Part shown: in pieces, positions 10,711 through 19,201 of the stretch
Layout of the letters: each line of letters starts with the position of its first letter
How positions within the stretch are numbered: position 1 is the stretch's first letter
Origin: Bacteroidota bacterium
GTDB lineage: Bacteria > Bacteroidota > Bacteroidia > AKYH767-A > OLB10
DNA: 64,000 nucleotides
Assembly (NCBI GenBank): GCA_016721435.1
Contig: JADKIC010000021.1
Span: 7,722 to 71,721 of the forward strand
Reading direction: 5' to 3'
Position numbers and translations under genes: made by a program
The notes under the pieces: generated by a model
What the model was told of the DNA's origin: nothing
Database searches by the model: none
What the model saw: only the letters and a program-made list of their open reading frames with translations

Positions 10711-11802
10711 AAATTCTGCATGTGTCAACACCCATGACGTGGCGAGGTGGAGAACAGCAGGCAGCCTTTCTGATGATGGCATTGAAGTCCGCCGGAATTG
10801 AAGTTGCTGTAGTTTGCCCTGCCGGTTCTGTTTTATCAGTAAAGATGGAGGAGGCAGGTATTCCGGTATTTACCTATTCCACACGCGGCTTGCTGGATCT
10901 CTTTCTTGCAAAAAAAATAACATCTACCTGCATCGAAAACCATTTCGATTTAATACATACTCACGATTCCCATGCCCATAGTGCAGCAGTTTTATCTGCA
11001 ACCGTTTTCGGTAATGCCAAACCGATAGTTGTCAGCAGAAGGGTTGATTTTCCGGTTTCGAATCACCTGTTCTCCTCCTGGAAATACAATCATGCCTCGG
11101 TAAAAAAAATTATTTCTGTTTCAGAAATGATTCAAAAAATCACCGCACCTGCTATAAAAGATAAATCAAAACTTTGCGTGATCCATTCCGGCATAGCGGT
11201 AAACGCTTATGATTTTATTCCGGAAGAAAATTTTTTGCGGAAAGAACTTTCCTTAAAGCCGGAAGAAAAAATCATTGGCAATTTCAGTGCATTGGCCGAT
11301 CATAAAGATTATCCTACTTTTCTGGAGGTAGCCCGGTTGCTCGTGGAAGCCGGTCATCCCTTTCATTTTGTAATTGCCGGAGATGGAGCCGAAGAACATA
11401 GGATAAAATCCTTTATCAGCAAGCATCAGTTGCAAAGTAAAATTCACCTGCTGGGTTTTAGAAAAGACATTCCGGCGCTGATGAAATCGCTTGATCTCTT
11501 CCTGATCACCTCACGAACAGAGGGCCTGGGAACCATTGTACTGGAAGCTTTTGCTTCCGGGGTGCCTGTAGTAGCAACTGCGGCCGGTGGAATTCCGGAA
11601 CTGGTGGAAGATCAAAAAACCGGATTACTGGCGGGTATTGGTCATTTAGATGCACTGAAGAACGCTGTACTTCGTATTTTTGCAGATCCTGAACTGCGAA
11701 ACACTCTGGTGAACAATGCCCGTCAAAAAGTGAATACTTTTTCATTTTCAGGCGACGGCAGAGAAAACACGAAAGGTGTATGAAGAAGTATTGAGATCCT
11801 GA
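10707..11802 (+). CDS. Family 4 glycosyltransferase
   Basis: A GT-B retaining glycosyltransferase. The N-terminus has the donor-independent loop GGEQQAAF. The C-terminal half has SRTEGLGTIVLEAFASG and VVATAAGGIPELV, the E-x7-E region that binds nucleotide-sugar. An extra T in the TTTT at about 11744-11747 diverts the last residues into a false end at 11783. Removing it gives FSFQATAEKTRKVYEEVL and a stop at 11800-11802, one base before uvrC. It forms an operon with the GT2 gene upstream, so envelope polysaccharide or LPS synthesis is likely. Confidence 0.85.
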
Positions 11803-11803
11803 A

Positions 11804-13607
11804 GTGGCTATTACCAACGAAAATATCCGACATATCGTAGAGTCATTACCCGAAACACCGGGAGTGTATCAATTTTATACGAATGAGATGTCTCTGCTCT
11901 ACATTGGTAAGGCAAAAAATCTCAAGCGAAGGGTCAGCAGTTATTTTAATAAATCGCATGATAGTTCCCGCATCACGATGATGGTGCGACAAATTGCCGA
12001 TATCAAAACCATCCTCGTAGAAACAGAGTACGATGCTTTGCTGTTAGAGAATAATCTCATTAAAAAACATCAGCCTCGTTACAATGTCAGTTTAAAGGAT
12101 GATAAAACGTATCCCTGGATTGTTATTAAGAAAGAAGATTTTCCACGTGTATTTTACTCCCGCAGGCATATCAAGGACGGCTCCACCTATTACGGTCCCT
12201 ATGCATCGGTGTATGATTAACACCATGCTGGAACTGATTAACACCCTTTACAAGCTACGCACCTGCAACCTGGTGCTTTCTCCGGCCAATATTGCCAAAA
12301 AAAAATTCAGAGTCTGTCTTGAATTTCACGTCGGAAATTGCTTTGGGCCCTGTGAAGGATTGCAATCGAAAGCCGACTATGATACGTCCATAGATGGCAT
12401 TAAGGATATTCTCAAAGGAAACATCAATAACGTCATTCGGCATCTGGAAGATTTAATGAAGAAGCAGGCCGCCGCTTTTGAGTTTGAAGGGGCACAGATG
12501 AGCAAGGAAAAGATTGAAATTCTTGAGAAATATAAAGGAAGAAGTGTGATTGTACACCCTACCATCAACAATGTAGATGTCTTCTCGTATGTTGATGAAC
12601 AAAACTCCGCCTTTGTCAATTACATGAAAGTGATGAGTGGTGCTGTGGTGCAGTCGTTTACGCTGGAGATGAAGAAGAAGCTGGAAGAAAGTCCGGCAGA
12701 ATTGCTGAGTCTGGCGATTGCGGAACTACGTCAACGTTATCAAAGTGATGCCAAGGAAATCATTGCACCTTTTGAACTGGAGCAAGAAATTCCCGGTGTA
12801 GAAACTGTAGTGCCTAAAATTGGTGACAAGAAAAAACTACTGGAGTTATCAGAGAAGAATGTCCGCTACTTCATGAAAGACAAACTTGAACAAGCAGACA
12901 AGCTCAATCCTGAACATCGCATCGACCGGCTCATGACGCAGATGCAAAAAGACCTTCGTTTACCGGTGAAGCCTCATCATATTGAATGTTTTGATAATTC
13001 AAATTTTCAGGGTGATTATGCCGTCGCCGCCATGAGTGTTTTTAAAAATGGCCGACCATCCAAAAGTGATTACAGGCATTTCGATATTAAAACTGTTACC
13101 GGACCGGATGATTTCGCCTCGATGGAAGAAGTGGTATTTCGCCGATACAAAAGGCTGTTGGAAGAAGAGAAACCCTTACCACAGCTCATCGTTATTGATG
13201 GAGGGAAGGGACAATTGTCGGCGGCTTTAACGAGTTTGGAAAAGCTTGAATTAAGAGGTAAAATCAGCATCATCGGAATAGCGAAGAAGCTGGAGGAAAT
13301 ATACTATCCCGGCGATCCCTTGCCATTATATCTGGATAAGAAAAGTGAGACATTAAAGATCATTCAGCAATTGCGGGACGAGGTCCATCGGTTTGGGATC
13401 ACGCATCACCGCAACAAACGCAGCAAGGGATTAATAAAAACAGAGCTCTCCGAAATCAAAGGCATTGGTGCTGCAACAGGTGAGACTTTACTCAAACATT
13501 TCCGCTCCGTAAAAAGAATCCGTGAAGCCAAGCTGGACGAACTCACCGCAATTATTGGAACGGCGAAAGGGAAGGTGGTATATGACTACTTCGCTAAAGC
13601 TACGTAG
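11804..13607 (+). CDS. uvrC: Excinuclease ABC subunit C (frameshifted)
   Basis: UvrC makes both incisions in nucleotide excision repair with UvrA and UvrB. The GIY-YIG domain is at the N-terminus (TPGVYQFY, LLYIGKAKNLKRR). The cysteine segment CFGPCEG, a UvrB-binding UVR-like helix, the RNase H-like C-terminal nuclease (IECFDNSNFQGDYAV, VIDGGKGQL) and the final HhH motifs (SEIKGIGAATGETLL) follow. The start is GTG at 11804. The frame shifts at about 12210-12216, just after the YGPYASV motif, by a two-base loss or one-base gain. The joined length of about 600 residues is normal for the family. Confidence 0.92.
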
Positions 13608-13770
13608 CCCGAAGGACTACTTCGCTAACTGTGTGCGCCAAAGCTTAAGCGGCGGCAGCCCGAAGGACTACTTCCTACTGTGTGCGCCAAAAGGGGGCGG
13701 GGCTACGTAGCCCGAAGGACTACTTCGCTAACTGTGTGCGCCAAAGCTTAAGCGAAGGCGTAAGCTATGA
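13590..13770. repeat. Intergenic repeat with GTAGCCCGAAGGACTAC units
   Basis: A unit reading CCCGAAGGACTACTTCGCT followed by AACTGTGTGCGCCAAAGCT occurs at about 13609-13645 and 13710-13750. A shortened copy lies between them (about 13658-13695), and a diverged piece at about 14105-14125. The arms TACGTAG and GAAGTAGTCC give local dyad symmetry. It is non-coding. Confidence 0.6.
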
Positions 13771-13859
13771 ATCCTTAAGAACCACTTCGGTAAAGGTTCA
13801 TTAATGCATATGATCGATTATAATTTTTCGATCGAAATTCATTAAGAATGAATAGCCTA

Positions 13860-14130
13860 AATAAAACATACTGCGTCTCTCATTTTCTCTGCGGCTCCGC
13901 GGCTCTGCGAGACACCCTTGAAATTTAGCATTATAATATAGTCGTTACGTTGTAAATAGAGCAAGGTCGTTAGAAATTACTTTGAGATAGTAAGTACCTT
14001 CCATTAAATAAAATTTGGTATTGATAATTCAGACCCACAAGGTTTCACGCAGAGCCGCTGAGACGCAGAGGGAGGCGCAAAGACTCCTTCGCTAAAGCTT
14101 CGGAGTCCGAAGGACTACTTCACTAGCTCA
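13860..14130. repeat. Inverted pair of CTCTGCG/CGCAGAG repeats
   Basis: The segment near 13875-13915 reads CTCTGCGGCTCCGCGGCTCTG. The segment near 14043-14080 reads CGCAGAGCCGCTGAGACGCA, the reverse orientation of the same motif class. An AT-rich spacer of about 130 bases separates them. Together with the unit at 13590-13770 they fill the gap between uvrC and the DUF4907 gene. Confidence 0.5.
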
Positions 14131-14171
14131 AAAAAATTAATATAAAGCACATCAATGTATCTCAACGTACA

Positions 14172-14603
14172 TCAATGTTTAATACCCAAACTATCCAACT
14201 CTTCAACGGTAATAGTTGGCGGCATGATGCCCTTTTGGATTTTCATTAACATGAGGCTTCCCACTTTTTCAGCATCTTCTTTTGATGAAAAACCGGATGT
14301 TCCGCTTAAAGCAGGAATATGAGGTTGGTGAATGGTCACCTTTCCACCATTTAAAAGATCATAACCAAAACCACCTGTGCCATCTTTATTCTCAAATACT
14401 TCGATTGAAAAATCACTTTTTCCGGAAAGGGCTTCGGATGCGGTAACAGTACCTGAAGTTGGTGCGGCATTTTCCTGCTGATCAATTGATGTTGCAGGGC
14501 TGATTAATGAATCAGTAGTTGCATTTTCCTGTTGCTTTGACTCAGGCCCGGAACATGAAGCAATTAACAAGAGGACAGAAAAAGACAATGCCGGTATACG
14601 CAT
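14172..14603 (-). CDS. DUF4907 lipoprotein
   Basis: The start at 14603 gives an ideal lipoprotein signal (MRIPALSFSVLLLIASC) and lies just past the stop of the upstream isomerase gene. An ATG at 14624 would add seven residues. After a Ser/Thr/Gln-rich linker the conserved domain shows GGFGYDLLNGG, HQPHIPALSG, and PPTITVEELDSLGI, which I recognise as DUF4907. The family is found in Bacteroidota and its function is unknown. It is probably co-transcribed with the isomerase and anchored in a periplasm-facing membrane. Confidence 0.8.
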   Translation of the reverse strand: MRIPALSFSVLLLIASCSGPESKQQENATTDSLISPATSIDQQENAAPTSGTVTASEALSGKSDFSIEVFENKDGTGGFGYDLLNGGKVTIHQPHIPALSGTSGFSSKEDAEKVGSLMLMKIQKGIMPPTITVEELDSLGIKH

Positions 14604-14604
14604 C

Positions 14605-15594
14605 TTACATCTTTGATAATTCATTCTTCAGAAAATCAATCACGTTCACTTCTGTCGCATCAATATTTTTTATTTCTGCAATGTACCAGGTCACCCAATC
14701 GCCAAGATGTAACAGGTACAACGAACGTTGCAATTGGCTATTCCCTTTTCCTTGCATTTCGATATAACCTGCTCCGTGCTTCTTCACTACATCGCGTGAA
14801 ATCTCCATTCGCTTTTGCGTCCGGTTATAATCATCTTCACAACGAAACATAAGGACTACCGCTTCGGGATGTGGTTCGGTCCAGCCTACCAATTCATTGT
14901 GATTCATCTCGGGCAGAACATGATGCCAACACAACATTTTACTGTTTTCATTGATCTGCTGACGGAAACGCACGGCAACACCTTCGTAGCGGGCTTCACA
15001 ATAGATAATCGGTAATTTCCCGACAAGTTTTTCGGCAATACTTCTCGCTTCCTTCTTAATGGATTCTTCTTCTTTATCTAACAACGCCACGCAATCTTTC
15101 AAGTCCTGACGGAAACTATCGTCGATGAGTTGATGGAATTGGAGGATATAAGGTATCTGCGTAAAAGAATATCCGAAGCAAGCCCGCGGAGGCATACCAC
15201 CCGGAATGGTGACAAGATCGAGACCTTTTTCCTTCGCAATCGCACCAATTTTTCCACCGGATGTGACACAAGTAATCTTTGCACCCTTTGCCATTGCAGC
15301 ATCGAGCGCCTGAAGGGTTTCCTCTGTATTTCCGGAGTAAGAAGAAACGATTACCAAAGTATGTTGATCCACAAATCCCGGCAGGAAATAATCTTTATTC
15401 ACCAGAAGCGGAACTTTCATGCCTTTGTCGGTCACTTGTGCAACGATGGTTCCACCAATACCCGAACCACCCAGGCCGGTGACCAATACGTTACGAATCG
15501 GATGCGCTGACTTTGTATGTTGGGCAGTACTGCCTATTTCCATGGCTTCACGCACATGCTGTGTAAATGCGGCTACTAAATCTTTCATTAACAT
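14605..15594 (-). CDS. Bifunctional phosphoglucose/phosphomannose isomerase
   Basis: Two SIS domains are visible. The first has VTGLGGSGIGG and SSYSGNTEETLQAL, the phosphosugar-binding Ser/Thr loops. The second carries RFRQQINENSKM and PEMNHNELVGW, including the Glu and His residues that open the ring and move the proton in this family. At about 329 residues it matches the short PGI/PMI type. It interconverts fructose-6-phosphate with glucose-6-phosphate or mannose-6-phosphate in the cytoplasm. The start could be the third residue (ATG at 15588). It faces the M48 gene divergently. Confidence 0.88.
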   Translation of the reverse strand: MLMKDLVAAFTQHVREAMEIGSTAQHTKSAHPIRNVLVTGLGGSGIGGTIVAQVTDKGMKVPLLVNKDYFLPGFVDQHTLVIVSSYSGNTEETLQALDAAMAKGAKITCVTSGGKIGAIAKEKGLDLVTIPGGMPPRACFGYSFTQIPYILQFHQLIDDSFRQDLKDCVALLDKEEESIKKEARSIAEKLVGKLPIIYCEARYEGVAVRFRQQINENSKMLCWHHVLPEMNHNELVGWTEPHPEAVVLMFRCEDDYNRTQKRMEISRDVVKKHGAGYIEMQGKGNSQLQRSLYLLHLGDWVTWYIAEIKNIDATEVNVIDFLKNELSKM

Positions 15595-15610
15595 ATCACG
15601 AAGGATGTTT

Positions 15611-15618
15611 TATTTTTG
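15611..15618 (+). promoter_or_regulatory. Bacteroidota -7 promoter element
   Basis: TATTTTTG matches TAnnTTTG and ends 32 bases before ATG 15651. This favours that ATG over the upstream one at 15567. Confidence 0.45.
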
Positions 15619-15650
15619 TTAGGACAAATATATACGAACAAACCACATCC

Positions 15651-16475
15651 ATGTTTACATTCAGGCAACAACTTATCTTCAATCGCCTGATGATAAGTAT
15701 ACTAATTCTTTCACTTTTTTCTTCCTGCACCAGTAAAGATGGCGATCTGAATTTTTTCAGTCCTGAGGATGATGTGGATATGGGCGCGCGATACAATACC
15801 GAAATTCTAGCACAGCCGGGGGAGTTTCCCGTATTGGATGAAAAGGAATATGCTGCTGCCTATCAGCAAGTCAGGGGCATGGTTAATAAAATTCTCAAGA
15901 GTGAATCCATGTTGCACAAGGAAGAATTCAGTTGGGAGGTCAGGATTCTTGAAAATGATACCATACTAAATGCCTTCTGTACTCCTGGTGGTTATATATA
16001 TGTTTACACCGGACTCATTCACTATCTGGATAGTGAAGATCAGCTGGCGGGAGTCCTCGGGCATGAAATTGCACATGCCGACCTGCGCCATAGCACGGAA
16101 CAGATGACAAAAAATTACGGTTTGCGTTTGGCCATACAATTTTTCCTCGGCGATGGTACATTATTAGGCACCATTGCCGGAGGACTTGCGGGATTAACTT
16201 TCAGCCGCGATGATGAAACGGAATCCGATCTTCAGAGTGTGCGCTATCTCTATGATACGGATTATGATCCTCGCGGTGTTGCCCGGTTCTTTGAAAAGAT
16301 GGAGCAGCGCGGCGAAGCTCTGGGGCCTTTGGTATTCCTCAGCACCCATCCCAACCCCGAAAACCGCGTAAAAAATATCATGACCGAATGGAAACGACTG
16401 GGCAGCAAAAAAGGCAAGGTCAACAAAGAAGAATATGAGCAACTAAAGAAAAATCTCAACCTCCAATCTCTCTAA
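15651..16475 (+). CDS. M48 family metalloprotease, lipoprotein
   Basis: I chose ATG 15651 because it places a lipoprotein signal at the N-terminus (ILILSLFSSC, Cys 26) and follows a promoter element. The zinc motif HEIAH is at residues 138-142. The third zinc ligand lies in TESDLQSVRYLY, and NAFCTPGGYIYVYTGL is the conserved upstream strand. This is the BepA/LoiP-like class of periplasmic M48 proteases, which act in outer membrane protein quality control. The C-terminus is a charged tail without extra TPRs. At 274 residues it is compact but complete. Confidence 0.88.
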   Translation: MFTFRQQLIFNRLMISILILSLFSSCTSKDGDLNFFSPEDDVDMGARYNTEILAQPGEFPVLDEKEYAAAYQQVRGMVNKILKSESMLHKEEFSWEVRILENDTILNAFCTPGGYIYVYTGLIHYLDSEDQLAGVLGHEIAHADLRHSTEQMTKNYGLRLAIQFFLGDGTLLGTIAGGLAGLTFSRDDETESDLQSVRYLYDTDYDPRGVARFFEKMEQRGEALGPLVFLSTHPNPENRVKNIMTEWKRLGSKKGKVNKEEYEQLKKNLNLQSL

Positions 16476-16487
16476 CTGTAGCCTACA

Positions 16488-16770
16488 ACCCCAACGGGAT
16501 TGCTCCTCACTAACCCCACAACCCCATCGGGGTTAAACTCTCCTCACCCAAACCCCCAATGGGGTTGCACCTCCCTAACCCCGAATGCAATTCGGGGGCC
16601 AGCGCAGCGCAAAAACCCCACAACCCCAACGGGTTGAACCTCCTAACCCGAATGCGGGGGCCAGGCAGCAAAAACCCCACAACCCCAACGGGGTTGAACC
16701 TCCCTAACCCCGAATGCAATTCGGGGGCCAGCAGCGCAAAAACACCCCAACCCCAACGGGGTTGAACATA
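16488..16770. repeat. REP/REPIN-like palindromic repeat cluster
   Basis: Six variants of palindrome A (AACCCCAACGGGGTT, arms AACCCC/GGGGTT) lie at about 16488, 16519, 16550, 16621, 16681 and 16749. Palindrome B (arms CCCCGAAT/ATTCGGGG, loop GCA) lies at 16579-16597 and 16708-16726, with a degenerate copy near 16646. A and B alternate in a unit of about 60-67 bases that also contains CCAGCAGCGCAAAAACCCC. The cluster abuts the 3-prime end of a Y1 transposase gene. Confidence 0.75.
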
Positions 16771-16782
16771 GAAAATCTCTAT

Positions 16783-17226
16783 TCACGGTAAATACTCCAC
16801 TTTAAAATCAACCTCATGCTCCTTCAGCAGACAAACCATCTCCTCTGTAGAACTCGTCTTGTGATGATGAGATTCCTGGTTAAGAATATAATTTATTAAA
16901 ATCTTCTTTTCTCTTATCGAATAGGTAAAAGCACCATACCCGGTATTCCATCCTTTGAATTGTGGAAATAAATTGTTCTCTTTAATAAAAAGACTGGAGG
17001 ATACCTTTATCTCCTTTACAATATCAGCCAGACAAACGCCCGGATGCAAATCCATTAGAATATGGATATGATCCTCAACGCCATTTATAATATACAAAAA
17101 GCAATTTTTTTGCTGGATAATACCTGTAATGTATTTAAACAATGTGTCGCGATTTGATTTTATCAGACAAGGGACGCGACCTTTCGTTGAGAATACAATC
17201 TGATATAGAATTTGTGTGTAGCTCAT
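16783..17226 (-). CDS. REP-associated (IS200-like) Y1 transposase
   Basis: A 147-residue protein with the HUH signature HIH at residues 53-55 (GVEDHIHILMDL) and the probable catalytic Tyr in the helix INYILNQESHH near residue 113. Both are hallmarks of single-strand Y1 transposases (PF01797). It is a single copy and intact, with no tnpB partner. Matching palindromes flank it on both sides, as in RAYT domains that move or maintain REP sequences. The N-terminal SYTQILYQIVFSTK is typical of the IS200/RAYT group in Bacteroidota. Confidence 0.85.
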   Translation of the reverse strand: MSYTQILYQIVFSTKGRVPCLIKSNRDTLFKYITGIIQQKNCFLYIINGVEDHIHILMDLHPGVCLADIVKEIKVSSSLFIKENNLFPQFKGWNTGYGAFTYSIREKKILINYILNQESHHHKTSSTEEMVCLLKEHEVDFKVEYLP

Positions 17227-17261
17227 TGGTGTTTATTGGTTAGATATTGCTTTTTCGATAT

Positions 17262-17278
17262 TCAACCCCGTTGGGGTT
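17262..17278. repeat. Palindrome A copy on the far side of the transposase
   Basis: CAACCCC GTT GGGGTTG is the same palindrome as in the 16488-16770 cluster. It lies 36 bases upstream of the transposase start. Confidence 0.7.
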
Positions 17279-17293
17279 GTTGTTGTGGGGTGC

Positions 17294-17326
17294 TCCCTAA
17301 CACCGGGCTTCGCCCGGTGTTAGGGA
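17294..17326. repeat. Perfect 15-bp hairpin
   Basis: The arm at 17294-17308 (TCCCTAACACCGGGC) pairs perfectly with 17312-17326 around a TTC loop. A CAACCCC/GGGGTTG palindrome precedes it and GAACCCCTTCAGGGTTCG follows. This forms a palindrome cluster upstream of the transposase. Confidence 0.75.
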
Positions 17327-17339
17327 TGTTGAACCCCTT

Positions 17340-17775
17340 CAGGGTTCGCACCGCACCTCAATTGTAACTCCACTCTACCTCTACCGCACCTCAATTGTAA
17401 CTCCACTCTACCTCTACCTCTACCGCACCGCACCTCAACTCTACCTCCACTATACCCCCACTGAACCTTCAACCGCACCTCAACCTCCACTGCAACTTCA
17501 CCATTCCGCAACTGAACTTCCACTGCACCTCAACTACACCTCCACTCTTCCTCCACTATATTTCCACTGAACCTTCAACCGCACATCAACTAAACCTCAC
17601 TGTATCTCCATTGAACCTCCAACCGCACCTCAACCGTACCTCCACTATACCTCCACTCTGCCTCAACTGTATCTCCACTCTTCCTCAATTATATATCCAC
17701 TGTATCTCCACCGCATCTCAACTTCATATCAACTGTATATCAACTGTATATCAACTGTATATCAACCGTATAAAA
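17340..17775. repeat. 12-nt-periodic degenerate minisatellite
   Basis: About 435 bases are built from variants of a 12-base unit such as CTCCACTNTACC or CCTCAACTGTAT. The unit is nearest to exact as TATATCAACTG copies at about 17727-17765. The plus strand is very poor in G. Open frames here give repetitive four-residue patterns and are probably not genes. Confidence 0.7.
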
Positions 17776-17872
17776 ACCCACCAGCAGGTACGGGGATCTT
17801 CGAAAAGGATTTTGTGAAAAACCAATGACGTTGAAAGCGCTGAATAAAATGGCTTTGAAAAAGTGTAGCGCG

Positions 17873-18736
17873 TCATTTCCGGTGTTCGTAGAAGATCCCC
17901 AGTAACACTTCCTGCCTGTACTGTAGTTGCAGACTTTGGTCGGGGAAATACATTAGGCTTGTTTCCAATCTTAACTGCAGATATTTAAAAAAGCGGATAC
18001 AAACCCTGTTGGTGATATCAAATTGAATATGCTTTGCTGTAAGTGCATTGAAGAAAAGATGTGATTGATGCTGTAACAGAATCAGCTCCTTGTAAAAACT
18101 TTCATCGATGGTGAGGTAACCGCTGAAGCCGTAGCGGGAATAGATATGACTGTGTCGCGAGGTCAATAGCGGACTATCGCTGAGGTGGCTTAACTGCATT
18201 TTTTTGGGTTGTACATTTACCTGCAATGTTGCCGGTGTGAGCATCAGATTACTGTTGCTTAAAAATTCCCATGTGAAACTGTATCCCACTTCCAGAAAGG
18301 CGGGGTTCATAAATCCTCCTCTCCACTCCTGATGATCACCGTAATTGTACCAGCTGTTGAGCCATTGCGATTGCATGTTGATGGAATAGGTATGTGTCAG
18401 TTTCCGCTTTCCCTTCTCCATCCATCTCAACTGAATTTTAAAGGCATCGGCACTCTTCGTGGTGAAAGAGTCGGTGAAGATGGTATAGCCTACCTGACTG
18501 TATACATAGTGATTTCTTTTCCATCCCGAAGCATAGGTGGTCCTCCATCTGGACTCTGCCAGGCCTTTCACCACTACAAAACTTTGCCGATCGTTCCACC
18601 ATGATTTTTCGGTGGTATAACTGCCGCTCAGATCCAATCGGACCAGCCGGCTTTTTGTCAACAACGAATCGCCCTTCCCTGCGCATTGCAGTGATAATAG
18701 GAAGAAGATGCATGTTGATATATAACGGTTAGGCAT
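17873..18736 (-). CDS. Exported beta-rich protein of unknown function
   Basis: I start it at ATG 18736 (MPNRYISTCIFFLLSLQCAG), which gives a signal peptide. A longer frame to 18865 adds 43 residues without coding character. The mature part alternates aromatic and polar residues (WWNDRQSFVVVKG, RNHYVYSQVGYTIF, LNSWYNYGDHQEW), as in an outer-membrane beta-barrel. It may belong with DUF3078-like proteins, but I cannot confirm that. No catalytic motif is visible. The repeat tract lies just beyond its stop. Confidence 0.5.
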   Translation of the reverse strand: MPNRYISTCIFFLLSLQCAGKGDSLLTKSRLVRLDLSGSYTTEKSWWNDRQSFVVVKGLAESRWRTTYASGWKRNHYVYSQVGYTIFTDSFTTKSADAFKIQLRWMEKGKRKLTHTYSINMQSQWLNSWYNYGDHQEWRGGFMNPAFLEVGYSFTWEFLSNSNLMLTPATLQVNVQPKKMQLSHLSDSPLLTSRHSHIYSRYGFSGYLTIDESFYKELILLQHQSHLFFNALTAKHIQFDITNRVCIRFFKYLQLRLETSLMYFPDQSLQLQYRQEVLLGIFYEHRK

Positions 18737-18827
18737 AGCCGACTTTTTAGGCAATAGATTTTTATTCCGCAGTAGCGGTGTGATGAGGTGAATAGAAATA
18801 ATGCTGGACCGACGAATCGGTGGGGTA

Positions 18828-19016
18828 CTATCCTGAAGTGATGGGAATGAAATGTGCCGGGGCACAAGTAGGAATCATATACATCTCGCTGTTTTTTTTA
18901 GTTGCCGTTCGTAGGGTTCTGTTGATCCGGCTAAAATTGGTCAGCAAGTGTTGAATGAAAAAGAGCGTTACGGCGCTGAGCAGTATTGCTGGTGACGAAA
19001 GTATGGGCATAACCAC
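18828..19016 (-). CDS. Possible small membrane protein
   Basis: A 62-residue frame with one hydrophobic helix near the N-terminus (SSPAILLSAVTLFFIQHLL) and a basic stretch after it. It sits in the gap upstream of the exported beta-rich gene. I know no family for it, and it could be a chance frame. Confidence 0.3.
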   Translation of the reverse strand: MVMPILSSPAILLSAVTLFFIQHLLTNFSRINRTLRTATKKNSEMYMIPTCAPAHFIPITSG

Positions 19017-19201
19017 CCCAACATCGAATCTCCTTCCTGTACTTTTAAACAGGTCACTGTTAATTAAGCGATCGTCAGTTCAGGCAGGTTGGGAATGAAA
19101 AATTTTATTAAAAAATTCTCAGTCATAAAATGCGAAGAATATCTCGCCCTTCACACGAGCAGGAGTTTCAATTTCAGGAATGAATCGAAATTGCAAACTG
19201 C

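Noticed and set aside
13522..13710. 62-residue frame at the end of uvrC
   Set aside because: Out-of-frame shadow of uvrC running into repeats.
16510..16765. Open frames across the palindromic cluster
   Set aside because: Both strands are open only because of the repeat composition.
17320..17817. Open frames in the 12-nt-periodic tract
   Set aside because: They translate to short repeating patterns dictated by the DNA period, with no start context or motif.
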